7,818 nt of DNA, taken from the NCBI GenBank assembly GCA_021845835.1, contig JAJZVE010000202.1, positions 1 to 7,818 on the forward strand, in the 5' to 3' direction. Positions within the stretch are counted from its first letter, which is position 1. Each line of letters begins with the position of its first letter. This document shows positions 6,480-7,818 of the stretch, piece by piece. The notes below the pieces were generated by a model. That model had not been told where the DNA came from. It did no database searches and saw nothing but the letters and a program-made list of their open reading frames with translations. This DNA comes from Pseudomonadota bacterium (GTDB lineage: Bacteria > Pseudomonadota > Alphaproteobacteria > Acetobacterales > Acetobacteraceae). The position numbers and the translations under genes are program-made.

Positions 6480-7818
6480 CCCGCGCGATCGACCCGGTGA
6501 CGCTCGAAGTGATCCGCAGCGCGCTGACGGCGGCGGCCGAGGAGATGTCGCTCGTCGTCATGCGCGCCGCACGCTCGCCGCTGTTGCGCGAGGCGGGCGA
6601 TCTGTCCTCGGCGCTGACCGACGCCAAGGGCGAGATGATCGCGCAGGGGCGGGACATCCCCATGCACCTTGGCGTGATGTGCTTCACCGTCAAGGAATTC
6701 CTCAAACGGGTGCCGGCCCACCGGCTTGCTCCCGGCGACGTCTGGTTCCTCAACCTGCCGGAGATCGGCGGCAACCACCTGCCGGACGTGAAGGCGATCC
6801 GCCCGGTGTTCGTCGCGGGCGAGCTCTGTGCCTTTGCCGTCAGCCTGGCGCATTGGGCCGACATCGGCGGCGCCGCGCCCGGCAGCTATTACGCGAACGC
6901 CACGGACATCTGGCAGGAGGGACTGCGGATCAGTCCGACGCGCCTGTTCGCCGCGAATCAGCCCGATCGCGAGAAGCTCGATCTCGTGCTCGCCAATGTC
7001 CGCGGCGCGCCGGAGCGCGAGGGCGACATCCACGCCCAGATGGCGGCCACCCTGGTTGCCGAACGCCGCCTTGGCGAGCTCGTCGCCGAGCATGGCCTCG
7101 GCGTGCTGACGGCAGCGATGGCGGAGCTGCAGGACCGTTCGGAGCAGCAGATGCGCGAGGCGATCCGCGCGCTGCCGCGGGGGGTGTTCACGGGCGAGGA
7201 CTTCCTCGACGACGACGGCATCCGGGACCGGCCGATCGCGGTGCGCGTACGCCTCACCTTTGGCGATGGCGAGGCCGAGTTCGACTTCACGGCCTCCGAC
7301 GACGCGGCCGAGGGTCCGGTCAACACCACCCCGTTCATTGCCGCCGCCAGCGCGTACTACGCCATGAAGTGCCTGGCCGACGGGGAGATCCAGCCGAACG
7401 GCGGCGCGCTGCGGCCGCTCAGGATCAGGACACGCCCCGGCTCGGTGCTGGAGCCGCCGCCGACCCGGCCGGTCGTGGGCGGCAACCACGAGACCTCCCA
7501 GCGCATCGTCGATGCGATCTTCCGCGCCGTCGAGCCGGTGATGCCGGAGCGGCTCAGCGCCGGCGGGCCGACCACCTCGGGGCTGCTGCTGTTCGGCATG
7601 CGGCGTGCCGACGGCGCCTGGGCCACGCTCTATGAGACGCATGGCGGCGGCGAGGGCGCGCGCGCCGACCGCGACGGCGCGCCGGTCGTGCGCGTCCACA
7701 TGTCAAACGTGATGAACACGCCCGCCGAGGTCATCGAGGCGGAATATCCCATCGCGGTCGTGCGGCAGACGCTGCGGCGGGGTTCGGGCGGCGCCGGCGC
7801 GCATCGCGGCGGCGACGG
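6476..7818 (+). CDS. hyuB: Hydantoinase B / 5-oxoprolinase family subunit (3' end beyond the window)
   Basis: This is the hydrolase partner of HyuA, carrying the metal site in characterised relatives. The frame runs from ATG 6476 without a stop to the window end, 447 whole codons; family members are usually 510-590 residues, so about the last 60-140 are missing. GAGG (6465-6468) lies seven bases upstream, and the start overlaps the hyuA stop as ATGA, a common sign of coupled subunits. Family features are MTRAIDPVTLEVI (1-13), D42 in EAGDLSSAL, GDVWFLNLPEIGGNHLPD (87-104), LAHWADIGG (124-132), the EGDI-AQ block (182-188), GPVNTTPF, VGGNHETSQR (338-347), SAGG, and RGSGGAG-RGGD at the end. By comparison with acetone carboxylase and caprolactamase, D42, H101, D104 and H126 are the likely metal ligands. 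The usual NDPY motif is NLPE (93-96) here. Its substrate is unknown. Confidence 0.93.
   Translation, partial: MTRAIDPVTLEVIRSALTAAAEEMSLVVMRAARSPLLREAGDLSSALTDAKGEMIAQGRDIPMHLGVMCFTVKEFLKRVPAHRLAPGDVWFLNLPEIGGNHLPDVKAIRPVFVAGELCAFAVSLAHWADIGGAAPGSYYANATDIWQEGLRISPTRLFAANQPDREKLDLVLANVRGAPEREGDIHAQMAATLVAERRLGELVAEHGLGVLTAAMAELQDRSEQQMREAIRALPRGVFTGEDFLDDDGIRDRPIAVRVRLTFGDGEAEFDFTASDDAAEGPVNTTPFIAAASAYYAMKCLADGEIQPNGGALRPLRIRTRPGSVLEPPPTRPVVGGNHETSQRIVDAIFRAVEPVMPERLSAGGPTTSGLLLFGMRRADGAWATLYETHGGGEGARADRDGAPVVRVHMSNVMNTPAEVIEAEYPIAVVRQTLRRGSGGAGAHRGGD

Noticed and set aside
6451..7635. A 394-codon + strand frame overlapping hyuB
   Set aside because: It is an out-of-frame reading of hyuB, Arg/Pro/Gly-rich. 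The hyuB frame from 6476 has the family motifs and the ATGA junction.
6329..7699. A 456-codon open frame on the - strand opposite hyuB
   Set aside because: It has the same antisense composition and no motif. It also spans the hyuA/hyuB junction, both of which are clearly coding on the + strand.
1..7818. CRISPR arrays, insertion sequences, toxin-antitoxin, phage or defence genes
   Set aside because: No spaced direct repeats, transposase or integrase motifs, terminal inverted repeats or defence-type domains were seen on either strand.

Overview
The window comes from a GC-rich (roughly two-thirds G+C by eye) bacterial chromosome, most likely a proteobacterium and probably an alphaproteobacterium. 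That placement is inferred from base composition, the form of the tRNA 3' end and the gene content; no sequence here fixes the taxon. Almost all of the window is explained by two divergent operons.

Left edge: the last 27 bases of a tRNA gene, best read as tRNA-Ser, on the + strand, followed by about 220 bases without a convincing gene. From 3829 leftwards on the - strand lies a tightly packed operon for a branched-chain/polar amino acid type (HAAT) ABC importer: livH, livM (two permeases), livG and livF (two ATPases). The genes abut or overlap, which suggests translational coupling. No periplasmic substrate-binding protein is present in the window, so the importer is incomplete as seen.

Centre: a long intergenic region (3830-4466). 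It holds two AT-rich islands, each carrying a near-identical inverted repeat (TTCCG-N5-CGGAA, spacer T-rich, followed by A-rich sequence). The right-hand copy extends into a longer imperfect palindrome just downstream of a plausible sigma-70 promoter for hyuA. This looks like an operator pair controlling one or both operons; the regulator is not in the window.

Right half: hyuA (4467-6479) and hyuB (6476 to the window end, incomplete), joined by an ATGA overlap. They encode the two subunits of an ATP-dependent hydantoinase/5-oxoprolinase family enzyme, which typically opens a cyclic amide or imide ring at the cost of ATP. The arrangement suggests uptake of an amide, hydantoin, lactam or amino-acid-like compound by LivHMGF and ring opening by HyuAB, but the substrate cannot be read from the sequence.

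The most notable details are the repeated operator-like palindrome, a degenerate ABC signature motif in LivG (LPQAD, lacking the usual glycine) and a non-canonical HyuB active-site-region motif (NLPEIGGNHLPD instead of the usual NDPY-GG-HLPD form). No clearly new system was found; this is mostly an ordinary catabolic and transport locus.
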